Origin: QKTW01 sp052161885
GTDB taxonomy: Bacteria; Bacteroidota; Bacteroidia; Chitinophagales; Chitinophagaceae
NCBI GenBank assembly: GCA_052161885.1
Contig: CP197396.1
Location: 1,736,001 to 1,800,000 of the forward strand
DNA length: 64,000 nt
Direction: 5' to 3'
Shown here: piece by piece, positions 17,045 to 25,100 of the stretch
Layout: each line of letters starts with the position of its first letter
Position numbering within the stretch: the first letter of the stretch is position 1
The notes under the pieces: generated by a model
What the model saw: the letters and a program-made list of their open reading frames with translations, nothing else
Database searches by the model: none
What the model was told of the DNA's origin: nothing
Made by a program: the position numbers and the translations under genes

Positions 17045-17440
17045 TTACTGTGAAACAATTATTGGAATCTCAATGATTGTTACAACTAAATATATAACCT
17101 GTCGTTTCAAGAAATCAATACCCTGCATCATTCTTAGAACATTTAAATTAGCATTGTAATACGTCGAAAGTTGCTCAAGAGTATTTATCATTAATTCTTT
17201 GTCATCAAAAGGCCACGGCAGAGCTTTAGGTCTTCCATCTAATTTGATTACAGATTGTATTCCGTGTATATAATGTTCAACATCATTTGCCATTGGATCA
17301 GGATAACAGACGCCAAATAGAAGTTGAAAACCTGGAACAATTGTCATATTTATATCTGACAAGTTTGATAAACCTCCAGGGTAGTATCCTCCTGTAGCTT
17401 TGTCTATACCTTTAATAATTTCTTCAACTGTATGATTCAT
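17045..17440 (-). CDS. AT-rich orphan protein with a hydrophobic C-terminus
   Basis: 131 residues from the ATG at 17438-17440; the longer open frame upstream reads into a dispersed repeat and is not credible. Notable segments: GYYPGGLSNLSDINMTIVPG, a Cys-containing FGVCYPDPMAND, and a C-terminal hydrophobic stretch (QVIYLVVTIIEIPIIV) that could be one membrane span. No family recognised. It is the first gene of a two-gene AT-rich unit and probably shares one promoter with the coiled-coil gene downstream. Confidence 0.65.
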   Translation of the reverse strand: MNHTVEEIIKGIDKATGGYYPGGLSNLSDINMTIVPGFQLLFGVCYPDPMANDVEHYIHGIQSVIKLDGRPKALPWPFDDKELMINTLEQLSTYYNANLNVLRMMQGIDFLKRQVIYLVVTIIEIPIIVSQ

Positions 17441-17549
17441 GGTGTTTTTTACACAATATATAATTTTCGTACATTCTAAAGTTCTTAAGTTCCGGTCAGT
17501 TCGTATTGTCCTAATAAAATGTAGCACTTGCCGCCACTGCATCTCATTA

Positions 17550-17655
17550 GATTCCACGCTCCGTTGCACTTCGCTCTGAATGACGCCTTGATGGAGCTAT
17601 GGTAACCTATGATACTCTTGTTGTGTGAGATCCTTCCCTGCGCTCAGGATGACAA
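17550..17655 (+). repeat. Dispersed repeat, copy 1 (CCACGCTCCGTTGCACTTCG family)
   Basis: The core CCACGCTCCGTTGCACTTCG continues through GACGCCTTGATGGAGCTATG to about 17623, matching 18268-18355 over roughly 70 positions with substitutions. It is followed by TGTGAGATCCTTCCCTGCGC (about 17624-17655), which recurs at 22048-22080. Both are intergenic and non-coding. Confidence 0.75.
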
Positions 17656-17712
17656 GCGGGAGTGCATGCCATAGCACTTCATATTGTATAGACATAACAG
17701 ATTGTGCCTAAT

Positions 17713-18201
17713 TTATGGTCGTTTCAACAATTCTGAATATGTACGCCATTGCTCATCTTCAACGAACCTTCCATTACATGGTATTCTAAAGCCCTCTACA
17801 ATACCAATAGGATTAAGCCCTTCTTCCGTGTACAAATAAATTGTCAACTTTCCCTTATTAAGCGTCTGAGCCACAAAATGCGCTATTCCTGTTGCTCTAA
17901 AACTATCCAGAAGCATATGAGCAATTTCTAACGAATCCTGTTTAAAGTATTTCCGCCCAGGTGTATCATCAATGTTTATTATTGCCTGCACTTCGCTCTT
18001 ACAAAATCCTTTGTATGGATACGTTTTATAAGCGGTATTTACCCATACATCACTGGTATCTAAAATGCCGGAAGACTTAAAATGTGAGATTGAATCAAAA
18101 GGATAAACAGTTTTTGTCTTTTTTATGTGCCCCCATTTATCAGCAGTGGTATTGCATGACATAAGCAGCATCAAAAACAAAATAAAATGGGCCAGTTTCA
18201 T
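17713..18201 (-). CDS. Putative lipoprotein flanked by direct dispersed repeats
   Basis: 162 residues from the ATG at 18199-18201. A hydrophobic signal ends in the lipobox LLMSC (Cys near 16), so the protein is probably lipid-anchored. The mature part is soluble, mixed alpha/beta, with KGFCKSEVQAIINID and a C-terminal GRFVEDEQWRTYSELLKR. No family recognised. Direct copies of the same dispersed repeat lie on either side (17550-17623 and 18268-18355), which could reflect acquisition as a unit. It is a single gene. Confidence 0.7.
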   Translation of the reverse strand: MKLAHFILFLMLLMSCNTTADKWGHIKKTKTVYPFDSISHFKSSGILDTSDVWVNTAYKTYPYKGFCKSEVQAIINIDDTPGRKYFKQDSLEIAHMLLDSFRATGIAHFVAQTLNKGKLTIYLYTEEGLNPIGIVEGFRIPCNGRFVEDEQWRTYSELLKRP

Positions 18202-18267
18202 ACGCAGCAAATTACAAATAATATAAAATATTTCGGGCCGTATATGGTACCATATCGTAGCCCAGCA

Positions 18268-18355
18268 GACTCCACGCTCCGTTACACTCCGCTCTGTTCC
18301 GATGGCTATCGGAAGACGCCTTGATAAAGCTGTGGTAATCCATAATACTCCTGTT
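18268..18355 (+). repeat. Dispersed repeat, copy 2
   Basis: Same orientation as copy 1: CCACGCTCCGTTACACTCCG, then an extra palindrome TTCCGATGGCTATCGGAA absent from copy 1, then GACGCCTTGATAAAGCTGTG. The extra hairpin shows that copies diversify by insertion. Confidence 0.75.
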
Positions 18356-18373
18356 AACCGAGTACAGCTGTAT

Positions 18374-18381
18374 TATCTTTA
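18374..18381 (+). promoter_or_regulatory. Putative -7 element TATCTTTA for the acyltransferase-like gene
   Basis: One mismatch from TAnnTTTG, 24 bp before the ATG at 18406, directly after repeat copy 2. Confidence 0.4.
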
Positions 18382-18405
18382 ATTTCGCTGCACACACATC
18401 CGGCC

Positions 18406-19578
18406 ATGAACACCGTAACCACCACTAAACGCATTGCCTCTATAGATATACTGCGGGGCATTATCATGATCATCATGGCGCTGGACCATGTGCGCGATTT
18501 CTTTTCCGGCTTCAAAGCTTATGATCCGCTGGACCTGCAGCATGCTAGCACGTTTATGTTCTTCACCCGCTGGATAACGCATTTCTGTGCACCGGTGTTC
18601 GTATTCCTCGCGGGCACGAGTGCTTTCCTGTCTATGCGCAGGGGCAAAACGAAAAAGGAATCTTCGCTTTTCCTGCTGTCGCGCGGGGTCTGGCTGATAC
18701 TGCTGGAACTTACGATCGTGCGTTTCGGCTGGCAGTTCAACCTGGATTATCATATGGTATTCGTACAGGTGATCTGGGCTATTGGCTGGAGTATGATATT
18801 CCTGTCGCTGCTTATTTTCCTGCCTATGCCGGCGATAGCTGCTATAGCGCTCGTCATTATTTTCGGACATAATGCATTGGATGGTATTCGCCCTGCGGCT
18901 ATGGGCGAGGCTGGTCCGTTGTGGACAGTGCTTCATGTACATGCCCCTGTACCTTTTGGCGACCATCGTACATTTATGGTGCTCTACCCGCTCGTGCCAT
19001 GGATTGGTGTGATGGCTGCAGGCTATTGCTTCGGCAACATAATGCTATTGCCCGAAGACCGCCGTAATAAACTGCTATACCTGGTTGGCTTTACCTGCCT
19101 GGCGCTTTTCTTTATGCTGCGTGCCGCCAATGTTTACGGTGATCCGTTTCCCTGGGAACCGCAGCCCACACGGGGCCGCACAGTGCTTGCTTTCATTAAG
19201 GTAAATAAATACCCGCCTTCCCTGCTCTACCTGCTGATGACTATTGGCAGTGCTATCACTGTTATGCCTTTGCTGGAAAAGCTGAACAATGGCCTAGGTC
19301 GTTTCTTTACAGTATATGGTCGTGTGCCTATGTTCTACTATATTCTGCACATCTACCTGATACACGGCATGGCGTTGGTAGCGGGGGTGATCATGGGCTT
19401 TCCGTCACATATTTTTACAGACAACGGCGCTATCTTCCGTCCGGATAACGGCTGGGGCTTTTCGTTGCCTGTTGTGTATCTGTACTGGCTGTGCACGGTA
19501 TTGCTGCTGTACTATCCCTGCCGGTGGTTTATGCAGCTGAAGGCACGTAATAAAAGCTGGTGGCTGAGTTACCTGTGA
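18406..19578 (+). CDS. Heparan-alpha-glucosaminide N-acetyltransferase-like (DUF1624) membrane protein
   Basis: 390 residues, about ten membrane spans. The N-terminus has the family hallmark SIDILRGIIMIIMALDHVRD, followed by FFTRWITHFCAPVFVFLAG and, further on, PWIGVMAAGYCFG and a conserved RVPMFYYILHIYLIH near the C-terminus. Members are thought to move acetyl groups across the membrane; the donor and acceptor here are unknown. Length is typical. It is a single gene followed by a structured double-hairpin repeat. Confidence 0.88.
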   Translation: MNTVTTTKRIASIDILRGIIMIIMALDHVRDFFSGFKAYDPLDLQHASTFMFFTRWITHFCAPVFVFLAGTSAFLSMRRGKTKKESSLFLLSRGVWLILLELTIVRFGWQFNLDYHMVFVQVIWAIGWSMIFLSLLIFLPMPAIAAIALVIIFGHNALDGIRPAAMGEAGPLWTVLHVHAPVPFGDHRTFMVLYPLVPWIGVMAAGYCFGNIMLLPEDRRNKLLYLVGFTCLALFFMLRAANVYGDPFPWEPQPTRGRTVLAFIKVNKYPPSLLYLLMTIGSAITVMPLLEKLNNGLGRFFTVYGRVPMFYYILHIYLIHGMALVAGVIMGFPSHIFTDNGAIFRPDNGWGFSLPVVYLYWLCTVLLLYYPCRWFMQLKARNKSWWLSYL

Positions 19579-19667
19579 TAGCAATCATCGTAGACACCAT
19601 CAAAAGTTACAGTACGGTATATGAATCCAAGAGGTGCAACTCATGTTTTTGCGCTCATATTACCTGT

Positions 19668-19777
19668 GTTACTTTTTTTACGCAAAAAAGTAACCCAAAA
19701 AGGCGCCGGGCAAGCTATTACTGCTTGCTTCCCGGTTGTCGCTCCGATGCATCTGCATTGCTACTGTGGTGCCGGGC
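19668..19777 (+). repeat. Double-hairpin dispersed element, copy 1
   Basis: In the 313-bp gap after the acyltransferase-like gene. Hairpin 1: GTTACTTTTTT - TACGC - AAAAAAGTAAC. Hairpin 2: CCGGGCAAGC with GCTTGCTTCCCGG. Then the conserved GGTTGTCGCTCCG and GCTACTGTGGTGCCGGGC. The same element lies inverted at 61041-61153. The rest of the gap shows no gene; a short frame across the element is a by-product. Confidence 0.8.
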
Positions 19778-19891
19778 ATTTCAACTCTGATGAATTATAT
19801 TCCGGATGTTCTATGAAGCCCTAAAGAAAACCTCTGCCATTCTTTATATACAAAGCGTTCGAACAATTAATTTGCAGGCCATAAAAGGAGA

Positions 19892-20467
19892 TTACAATTT
19901 CGATTTCAACCTGCTTAACGCTTCCTGGGTAATGTTCAGGTAATTAGCGACCAGTCTGTTGGGCAATCGTCTGATGATTTCGGTATTTTCTTCCAGCAGC
20001 GACAGGTAACGTTCTGTAGCATCATTGGTGATAAAGCTCATCAGCCTGCTGGTATTGGCTACATAAGCATACTCCAGCTGGTGACGATAAAACTTTCCCC
20101 ATACCGGCAACGTATCTACGAGGTGGTAAAAATCCTTCCTGTCCATATACAGCAGTTCTGTTTTCATTACAGCTTCGATGTATTCTTTGGAAGGCTTTTC
20201 TGTAATAAAGGATATCATGGATGCCGAAGAGTCGTTCTCAAATATGATACGCCGTGTAACCTCTGTACCCGTGTCTTTTACAAGATAAATGCGCAGGCAG
20301 CCTTTTACAACAAAAAACATCTTGTTGGCAAGGCCGCCTTCTCTTAATAATATTTCTTTTTTCTTGACGGTAAGGGGCTTAAAATAAGAAAGGATAAGCT
20401 CCAGCTCTTCATCGCTGGCTTTTACTTTGTCTAAAATAAACCTGGCTAACCCTTCTTTCATAAGCAT
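19892..20467 (-). CDS. Crp/Fnr family transcriptional regulator
   Basis: 191 residues (an in-frame ATG two codons on would also serve). An N-terminal cyclic-nucleotide-binding-like beta-roll (about 20-120: VKKKEILLREGGLANKMFFV, GCLRIYLV) is followed by a C-terminal helix-turn-helix (about 145-190: ERYLSLLEE, LVANYLNITQEALSRLKSKL). No Fe-S cysteines of the Fnr type, and the cAMP-contact motif is not clear, so the ligand is open. Its start lies 8 bp after the stop of the MFS gene on the same strand, so regulator and exporter form an operon. Confidence 0.88.
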   Translation of the reverse strand: MLMKEGLARFILDKVKASDEELELILSYFKPLTVKKKEILLREGGLANKMFFVVKGCLRIYLVKDTGTEVTRRIIFENDSSASMISFITEKPSKEYIEAVMKTELLYMDRKDFYHLVDTLPVWGKFYRHQLEYAYVANTSRLMSFITNDATERYLSLLEENTEIIRRLPNRLVANYLNITQEALSRLKSKL

Positions 20468-20475
20468 CCATACCC

Positions 20476-21936
20476 TTATGGCTTATCAAATTTATGCATT
20501 CGTTTAAACAATCGGGGATAAATCAATATTGCAGAAAACAGCGCAATAAAACCATTTACCAGGAATATTTTATCGAACCCGTATGTGACGGACTGCGGCA
20601 AACTGCCACTATGCGCAGGATTTGAAACGCCGGACAACATAGCAAAAGCAACGCCCAGCACCGCAGTACCTGTTATCTGTCCCAGGATCCTGGACAGCGA
20701 CAAAAAACTGCTCAACACCCCGCGCTGGTCGGGCTTTGCGGCTTCCATTATCACCGTGTTATTCGGGGTCTTAAAGAAATTCAATCCCATAGCTATGATC
20801 CCGATCCGCCAAAGGTATCCCGCAATGTTTTCAGTGGGTGTAATCGTACTCATACAGAAACATCCCACTGCTATTAAGAGTACCGCGTAAAACATTACAT
20901 TTTTCGCACCGTACCTGTCTGCAATTTTCCCGGCATAAACGCTGAAAGCAACAGTAAGCAATGGCCCGAAAGACATGATAAGCCCCACTTTTACAACGCT
21001 GTAACCTGCTGCCTTTGAAAGATAGAACGGAGGCAATATCACCGTGGTGATGATAACGGTGTACACGAGGACTGTTACTATAAGGTTTCTGCTGACGAGC
21101 CTGTTCTTAAAAATGGAAAGGTCCAGTAAGGGATTAGCTTTTCTGCGCTCAAACAGGATAAAAGCAAACAATCCGGTCACGGTCATTGCCAGCAATACCA
21201 CCACAACTGCGCTGTTAAGGCCTTTCTTCTCGATCATGGTCATGCCCATGCAGTAACAGGATAAGGTAGCGGCCAACAGTATAATACCGATCCAATCTAT
21301 ACGGGCAGTTTTCTTACCAGCGGGTGCATCTATGAATTTATATGCCAGCCAGTAAGCAATGATGCCAAAAGGAATATTGACGAGGAACATTGACTGCCAA
21401 CCAAAAGCGGAAAGCAATATTCCTCCAATGGTAGGGCCGCCGGCAATGCCGAGTGCAGTAACTGTAGACAAAACGCCCATGATCTTACCCAGGTGCTCTT
21501 TAGGCGTCAGATCGCTTGCTATTGCTATGCCCAGCGATAATATTAATGCAGCGCCTAAGCCTTGTACGCCCCGGAATAAAATAAGAAATGCAGCATTACC
21601 GGATATACCGCACAGCAATGATGCTGCTGTAAATATGGAAATGCCATAGAGGTACAGTTTCTTTTTCCCGATCATATCGCCGAGCCGTCCTGCGGCTGTA
21701 ATCAATGCTGTAAGCACCAGCAGGTAGATCAATACAAACCATTGTCCTGAAACAAATGTTGTGTTGAGGCTTTTGATCATTGCCGGTAATCCTGCACTCA
21801 CAATGCTTGTGTCGAGGTTCATCATAAACAGGCTTATGGATATACCGGCTATGGCAGGTTTTATAAGGCTGCCGTTGGTTGTAACATGCTCTGTAAAATT
21901 TATGTTGCTTATGCTGTCTATTGTTTCTGTTTTCAT
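20476..21936 (-). CDS. MFS drug exporter, DHA2-like (14-span)
   Basis: 486 residues from the ATG at 21934-21936; the open frame runs 55 codons further upstream through an intergenic repeat and is not credible there. About 14 spans. Typical motifs: MNLDTSIVSAGLP in the first span, GRLGDMIGKKKLYL (motif A), FRGVQGLGAALIL, and GGPTIGGILLSAFGWQSMFLVNIPFG around motif C. Members expel drugs, dyes or metabolites with protons. It shares an operon with a Crp/Fnr regulator immediately downstream. Confidence 0.9.
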   Translation of the reverse strand: MKTETIDSISNINFTEHVTTNGSLIKPAIAGISISLFMMNLDTSIVSAGLPAMIKSLNTTFVSGQWFVLIYLLVLTALITAAGRLGDMIGKKKLYLYGISIFTAASLLCGISGNAAFLILFRGVQGLGAALILSLGIAIASDLTPKEHLGKIMGVLSTVTALGIAGGPTIGGILLSAFGWQSMFLVNIPFGIIAYWLAYKFIDAPAGKKTARIDWIGIILLAATLSCYCMGMTMIEKKGLNSAVVVVLLAMTVTGLFAFILFERRKANPLLDLSIFKNRLVSRNLIVTVLVYTVIITTVILPPFYLSKAAGYSVVKVGLIMSFGPLLTVAFSVYAGKIADRYGAKNVMFYAVLLIAVGCFCMSTITPTENIAGYLWRIGIIAMGLNFFKTPNNTVIMEAAKPDQRGVLSSFLSLSRILGQITGTAVLGVAFAMLSGVSNPAHSGSLPQSVTYGFDKIFLVNGFIALFSAILIYPRLFKRMHKFDKP

Positions 21937-22047
21937 TTTACAAAGGTGAAAAGCAGCAGACGGTAAAACGTTGATCCAGGTTAAAAAATGAAAGAGGGAT
22001 GGCTTATTTTCTTTCGGCACACACTGCAATAATCTGATACCCACATT

Positions 22048-22080
22048 ATGTGAGATCCCTCCTACTGTCGGGATGACCAC
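22048..22080 (+). repeat. TGTGAGATCCCTCC-type intergenic repeat
   Basis: TGTGAGATCCCTCCTACTGT, then CGGGATGAC. Same class as the tail of the repeat at 17624-17655 and loosely related to a sequence at 25945-25975 (CTCTCCCGGAAACCGGGAAT). It lies upstream of the MFS start and downstream of the Ig-repeat gene terminator. Confidence 0.6.
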
Positions 22081-22109
22081 TGAAGGCGTAAGAAAAAACA
22101 TAAATAAAA

Positions 22110-22133
22110 CAGGGCAGTCAAATGGCTGCCCTG
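22110..22133 (-). terminator. Terminator of the tandem-repeat T9SS protein gene
   Basis: Minus-strand reading: CAGGGCAG stem, 8-nt loop, CTGCCCTG, then a TTTTATTT run. It lies 32 bp after the stop codon of the gene at 22166. Confidence 0.82.
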
Positions 22134-22165
22134 CGTTCAGAGGATCGTTATTATTTCTGGTTTAT

Positions 22166-25100
22166 TTATTCGCCGGATTTCAGGAGTTTTCTTATCGCAA
22201 GAAGTTTACCATCCAGGCTTACTATTCTTACAATGTATGCGCCAGCGGCCAGATTGCTGATGTTTATTTCTTTATCAGCTTCCTGCTGCAGTACCAGTTT
22301 TCCTTCTATGGAGCAGATCATTACCTGTACTTTAACCGGGGCATCTACATGCAATATAGTCGCAGCCGGATTAGGATAAAGCCTGATGTCTGCATTGTTT
22401 GCTACCTGTGTTACAGCAGTATGTACTAGCTGATTTATAGCAGAAACTGCACTGCAGCCATTGGTATCTGTCACCGTTACGGTATAATAACCGCTTTTCA
22501 CCGGTGTGTATATATAACCGGTAGCGCCGGGTACAGGCTGGTTATTCATATTCCATTGGTAGCTGCTGTAGCCAATGCTTGTGTAAAGCGTATCTCCGTT
22601 ATACAGAACAATGGGCGTGAGTATCTGGTTAACAGCGATCGTTAAAGCCGGTGAAGTTGCCGTACAATTGCTGTTGCTTACAGACACAACATATGTGCCT
22701 GCAGCATTTGCCTGGTAGCCGGAATTGGTGGCGCCGGGTACATCTACACCATTGTGCTGCCATTGGTAAGTAAGACCAGTGCCAGTGTTGGCATTAAGCA
22801 TCACACTGTTTCCCGAACAGAAAGTGGTAGCACCTGCAGCAGTAATAATTGCTGCGGGCAGTGCACTTACGATCACCGTCATTGCAGATGAAGAATCGGT
22901 ACAGCCGCTGCCGGTTGTTACGACTACTTTATAGCTGCCGCTTGCATTAGCGGTATAACCATTGTTGGTAGCGTTGCTGATAGCAGCTCCGTTGAGCTTC
23001 CACTGGTAAGTAAGACCTGCACCGGTGTTAGCATTAAGCACTACACTATTGCCAGAACAGAAAGTAGTGGCGCCGGCAGGAGTGATCGTTGCGATGGGCA
23101 ATGCGTTTACAGTTATCGCTGTAGCTGCAGAAGAGTCGATACAGCCATTACTGTTCGTTACTACAACTTTGTAGCTTCCACTTGCATTGGCTGTATAACC
23201 ATTATTCGTGGCGCTGCTGATGTTGGCACCATTATGTCTCCATTGGTAAGTGAGCCCTACGCCGGTGTTGGCAATAAGAGATACACTGTTACCTGAACAG
23301 AAAGTGGTAGCACCAGCAGGAGTAACAGTCGCTGCAGGAAGTGCATTTACAGTTACTGTTGTGGCGGCAGATGAATCAGTACAACCGCTGCCGGTTGTTA
23401 CCACTACTTTATAATTACCACTTGCGTTGGCAGTGTAAGAAGTGTTAGTGCCGTTGCTGACGTTTGCATTGTTAAGCCTCCATTGGTAGGTTAATCCTGT
23501 TCCTGTGTTTGCGTTAAGCACTACATTGTTACCGGCGCAGAAAGTTGTAGCGCTTGCAGGAGTAATGGTTGCTGCAGGCAGTGCGTTTACGGTTACTACT
23601 GTCGCTGCAGATGAATCCGTACAACCGCTGGCGTTTGTTACTACTACTTTATAGCTGCCGCTTGCATTCGCTGTGTAAGCATTGTTGGTTGCGTTGCTGA
23701 TGTTCGCACCATTTAGTCTCCACTGGTAAGTGAGGCCAGTACCGGTATTTGCATTGAGCACTACGTTATTACCAGCGCAGAATGTTGTAGCTCCTGCGGG
23801 GGTGATCGTTGCTGTGGGCAATGTATTTACGGTTACTACTGTAGCTGCAGATGAATCGGTGCAACCACTGCCGTTTGTTACTACTACTTTATAACTGCCG
23901 CTTGCATTCGCAGTGTAAGAGCTGTTAGTGGCATTACTGATATTGGTACTATTGAGTCTCCATTGGTAAGTCAAGCCGGTTCCCGTATTTGCATTAAGAA
24001 TGACATTATTTCCAGCGCAAAAGGTTGTGGTGGTTGCCGGAGTGATGGTTACTGTGGGTAGCGCATTTACAGTTATTGTTGTAGCTGATGATGAATCGGT
24101 GCAACTACTGCCGTTTGTTACCACTACTTTGTAATTGCCGCTTGCATTGGCGGTGTAAGCGCTGTTGGTGGCTGTGTTGATGTTTGCACCGTTGAGTGTC
24201 CATTGGTAAGTCAATCCAGTTCCTGTATTTGCATTAAGAACGACATTGTTGCCAGCACAGAAAGTTGTAGCACCTGCAGGTGTGATTGCTGCTGTGGGCA
24301 ATGTATTTACTGTTACTGGTGTAGCTAATGATGAATCGGTGCAACCACTGCCGTTTGTTACCACTACTTTGTAATTGCCGCTTGCATTGGCGGTGTAAGT
24401 ATTGTTAGTAGCGTTGGAGATGTTTGCGCTGTTTAGTGTCCACTGGTAAGTAAGCCCAGTTCCTGTATTTGCATTAAGCACTACGTTATTTCCAGCACAG
24501 AAAGTTGTAGCACCTGCAGGAGTGATTGCTGCTGTGGGCAATGTATTTACGGTTACCACAGTAGCGGCCGATGAATCGGTGCAACCGCTGCTGTTCGTTA
24601 CTACTACTTTGTAACTGCCACTTGCATTGGCAATGTAAGAGCTGTTCGTGGCTGTGCTGATGTTTGCACCATTCAGCTTCCATTGATATGTTAGTCCGGT
24701 GCCGGTGCTGGCATTCAGCACTACGCTGTTTCCCGAACAAAAAGTGGTAGCCCCTGCGGGTGTGATGGTTGCTGGCGGAGGTGTGCAGGCCGTTGCTGTA
24801 GTAAATGGTATGGTTGTCCAGGAAGAGAAACTGCCACCACCACAAGCTGTACGAACGTGCAGGTAATAGGCAGTAGCCTGGGTGAGCCCGGATGCTGTAT
24901 AGGTTGTGCCGGTTGTTGCAGTGCCTGCTGCTGCCGGGCTGCCGGAGTTCTGGTCAATCACATATTCATAACCTGCGGCACCGCTTACTGCCCCCCAGGA
25001 AAGATCCGCTCCGGTAGCGGAAACGTTGGCAGCAGTAAGCCCCGAAGGTGCAATACAGGTTGCCGCTGCCACTGCAGTGATGCTTACATCATCAATTCCG

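Noticed and set aside
17441..17569. N-terminal extension of the AT-rich orphan protein to about 17569
   Set aside because: The extension is encoded by a dispersed repeat and non-coding sequence; the ATG at 17438-17440 gives a plausible protein.
19621..19824. Short open frame across the double-hairpin element (and a similar one at 60949-61182)
   Set aside because: The two peptides resemble each other only because the underlying repeat DNA is conserved and structured; there is no start signal, and the composition is not protein-like.
21937..22101. 55-residue extension of the MFS exporter upstream of 21936
   Set aside because: It reads through an intergenic repeat and lacks any membrane or signal character; a normal MFS N-terminus begins at the ATG at 21936.
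22620..24772. CRISPR-like array in the 240-bp repeats
   Set aside because: The repeats are in-frame coding sequence of 80 codons each, far longer than CRISPR repeats, with continuous translation through all copies.
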